From Terebella lapidaria (Eukaryota; Annelida; Polychaeta; Terebellida; Terebellidae), in NCBI GenBank assembly GCA_949152475.1, contig OX424568.1:4873667-4937666 (forward strand): 64,000 nucleotides of DNA, read 5' to 3'. Position numbers and translations under genes: made by a program. The notes under the pieces are model-generated. The model saw only the letters and a program-made list of their open reading frames with translations. It did no database searches and was not told where the DNA came from. Of the stretch, positions 34,757 through 64,000 are shown one piece after another (the stretch's first letter is position 1; every line of letters begins with the position of its first letter).

Positions 34757-35147
34757 ACATTGCCTGGATCAAATCCATTGGTGTTGAGGAAAATGTGCTA
34801 GTTTTGACGAATCAACATACATACACGAGTTGTGATTTAAATTTTCAACAAATGATCCTCGGAGAAGTCCATATGAATTGGCCATCGTACAAGGATCATT
34901 TGTGTAAAAAGATTATCCAAAAGGCTAGAGTGATTACCGGAAAAACGAAACTACAAAACTGCTCCTCCCCCCCCCCCCCTCCCCTTTCAGTGTTGTTATA
35001 ATTATTGTTTTGGGATTGTGCAACTGATAAGCTCTAAGCTTCTAGCATTTCTCTTTTCACCATTCATGTTTGTAATTCTGTGCCACTGTTTGTCTGCCTG
35101 TATACATGTATTGATTCATTTGTGAAATAAATTCAATTCAATTCAGA
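34757..35147 (+). mobile_element. 5'-truncated LINE tail
   Basis: 34790-34970 gives LVLTNQHTY and ILGEVHMNWPSYKDHLCKKI, resembling the segment after the RT active site of Jockey-group proteins (FLGV...W..HI..+.KKI). It ends with AATAAATTCAATTCAATTC: a polyadenylation hexamer overlapping a short AATTC tandem tail. Confidence 0.55.
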
Positions 35148-35767
35148 GTATATATCGATGTGCAGTCGACATCTGCTGACGAACTATTATTCATCGGTGA
35201 ATTCACATATATGACTCACTATACAAACGTAAGCACGATGTACATGCGTTCTGTCCGCATAGGGTGTTTTTGCCATTTCGGTTCATTTTGGGCCATTTGG
35301 GTCTAGATTTCAGGGCGTTTGAGCGTTTCGAGATCCATCATACATGTTTACCAACTCCCTGAAATATCATGCTTTTATAGAATCAAAAGGAAAGTTGGAT
35401 TTTGGAGCATTTTGATATATTACTTCTGAAATTTGGAATTGTGTCAAATTGGTCATTTTTGGAACTATGGCTGCCAAATAGCCAAAAACGACTCGATAGT
35501 CTTTGAATATTGGTTCAGGGCAAGTTCATCACGTCAAAAAAAAAATCACAGACTCAGTAGGACGACGAAAAAAGAACGACAGTAGTATATGGGCCAGTAG
35601 GCTAGAAACTCCCTCTTGAATGATTTTCTAGCAATTGTGTGCAAATTTACAGGACGATTGAGAATGGCGAAAACGACGAATGCACCACCACGCCAATAGC
35701 TAATTGGACCTTAGATCCGGTAAACTAAAAACAACACAAGACATCATCTGTATGTGAAGTACTGGCT
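35148..35767. other. Sequence beyond the gene B polyadenylation signal
   Basis: About 620 bp; GGGCCATTTGGG-type and TTTTGCC-rich text suggests another interspersed repeat, not identified. Confidence 0.4.
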
Positions 35768-35773
35768 TTTATT
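35768..35773 (-). terminator. Polyadenylation signal of gene B
   Basis: Minus strand AATAAA (plus TTTATT), 71 nt after the gene B stop codon. The cleavage site is expected some 10-30 nt further, near 35745-35758. Confidence 0.75.
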
Positions 35774-35843
35774 ATTCACCAAAAACAATTACACAATATT
35801 ATCTGTTCCGCGATGTCTGCCAGTGTCTCTCACATCTCGCCCG

Positions 35844-64000
<28,157 letters not shown>

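Noticed and set aside
34606..35001. 131-aa plus-strand protein with poly-Pro stretches
   Set aside because: It crosses the edge of the inverted repeat and two C homopolymers. Only its last part resembles LINE coding sequence, as a truncated relic.

Overview
This is animal nuclear DNA. It is dominated by two very large multi-exon genes for secreted proteins made of tandem calcium-binding EGF-like (cbEGF) domains. Nearly every exon codes for exactly one EGF domain, is 120-132 bp long (about 168-174 bp for a longer class), and lies between phase-1 introns with GT-AG borders. The introns are AT-rich and hold LINE-type retroelements, foldback and minisatellite repeats. With the Lustrin-like C-terminal domain and 'TTTGACCTTTGACCT'-type interspersed repeats, this suggests a marine invertebrate, most likely a lophotrochozoan (mollusc, annelid or brachiopod). 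That placement is inference.

Layout. (1) 1-22766, plus strand: gene A, an internal portion with 39 EGF exons. Neither its start nor a convincing 3' end is visible. It is acidic, and many repeats carry an N-A-T/S sequon. Three clusters of near-identical 'DDDECAND' exons (1-2702, 8274-8831, 17599-19633), exon stubs and a 429-bp tandem duplication show recent unequal exchange. (2) 22767-35767: about 13 kb between two convergent genes. It holds an intact Jockey/CR1-like LINE ORF (28517-31597, minus) beside and inside an older decayed plus-strand LINE, a recent retroelement 3' fragment, another LINE tail, and an inverted pair of ~870-bp repeats (25051-25914 and 33876-34756). (3) 35768-64000, minus strand: gene B, 71 exons in the window with 71 EGF domains. 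It ends in a Lustrin-type cysteine-rich domain, a stop codon and an AATAAA signal. Its 5' end lies beyond the right edge.

The main result is that gene B is a repeat of repeats. An unusual 8-cysteine, Tyr-rich EGF exon recurs every 12 exons (59908, 55408, 51117), then after 10 and 8 exons in shortened units (46131, 42712, 39751). Exons at the same offset from each marker resemble each other more than their neighbours do. Gene B is rich in Tyr and His, has EGF domains with an odd number of cysteines, and has a Lustrin-like end, so a secreted structural, adhesive or mineral-associated matrix protein is a reasonable hypothesis. Other notable features are a nine-copy 85-bp minisatellite made from half an EGF exon plus its splice donor, and an exon encoding two EGF domains with no intron between them.

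Exons are numbered A1-A39 (5' to 3') and B1-B71 (counted from the 3' end of gene B). U1-U6 are the super-repeat units of gene B in N-to-C order, L is the 8-Cys marker position and 1-11 are the following positions. Introns not listed separately are ordinary AT-rich sequence in which I recognise nothing.
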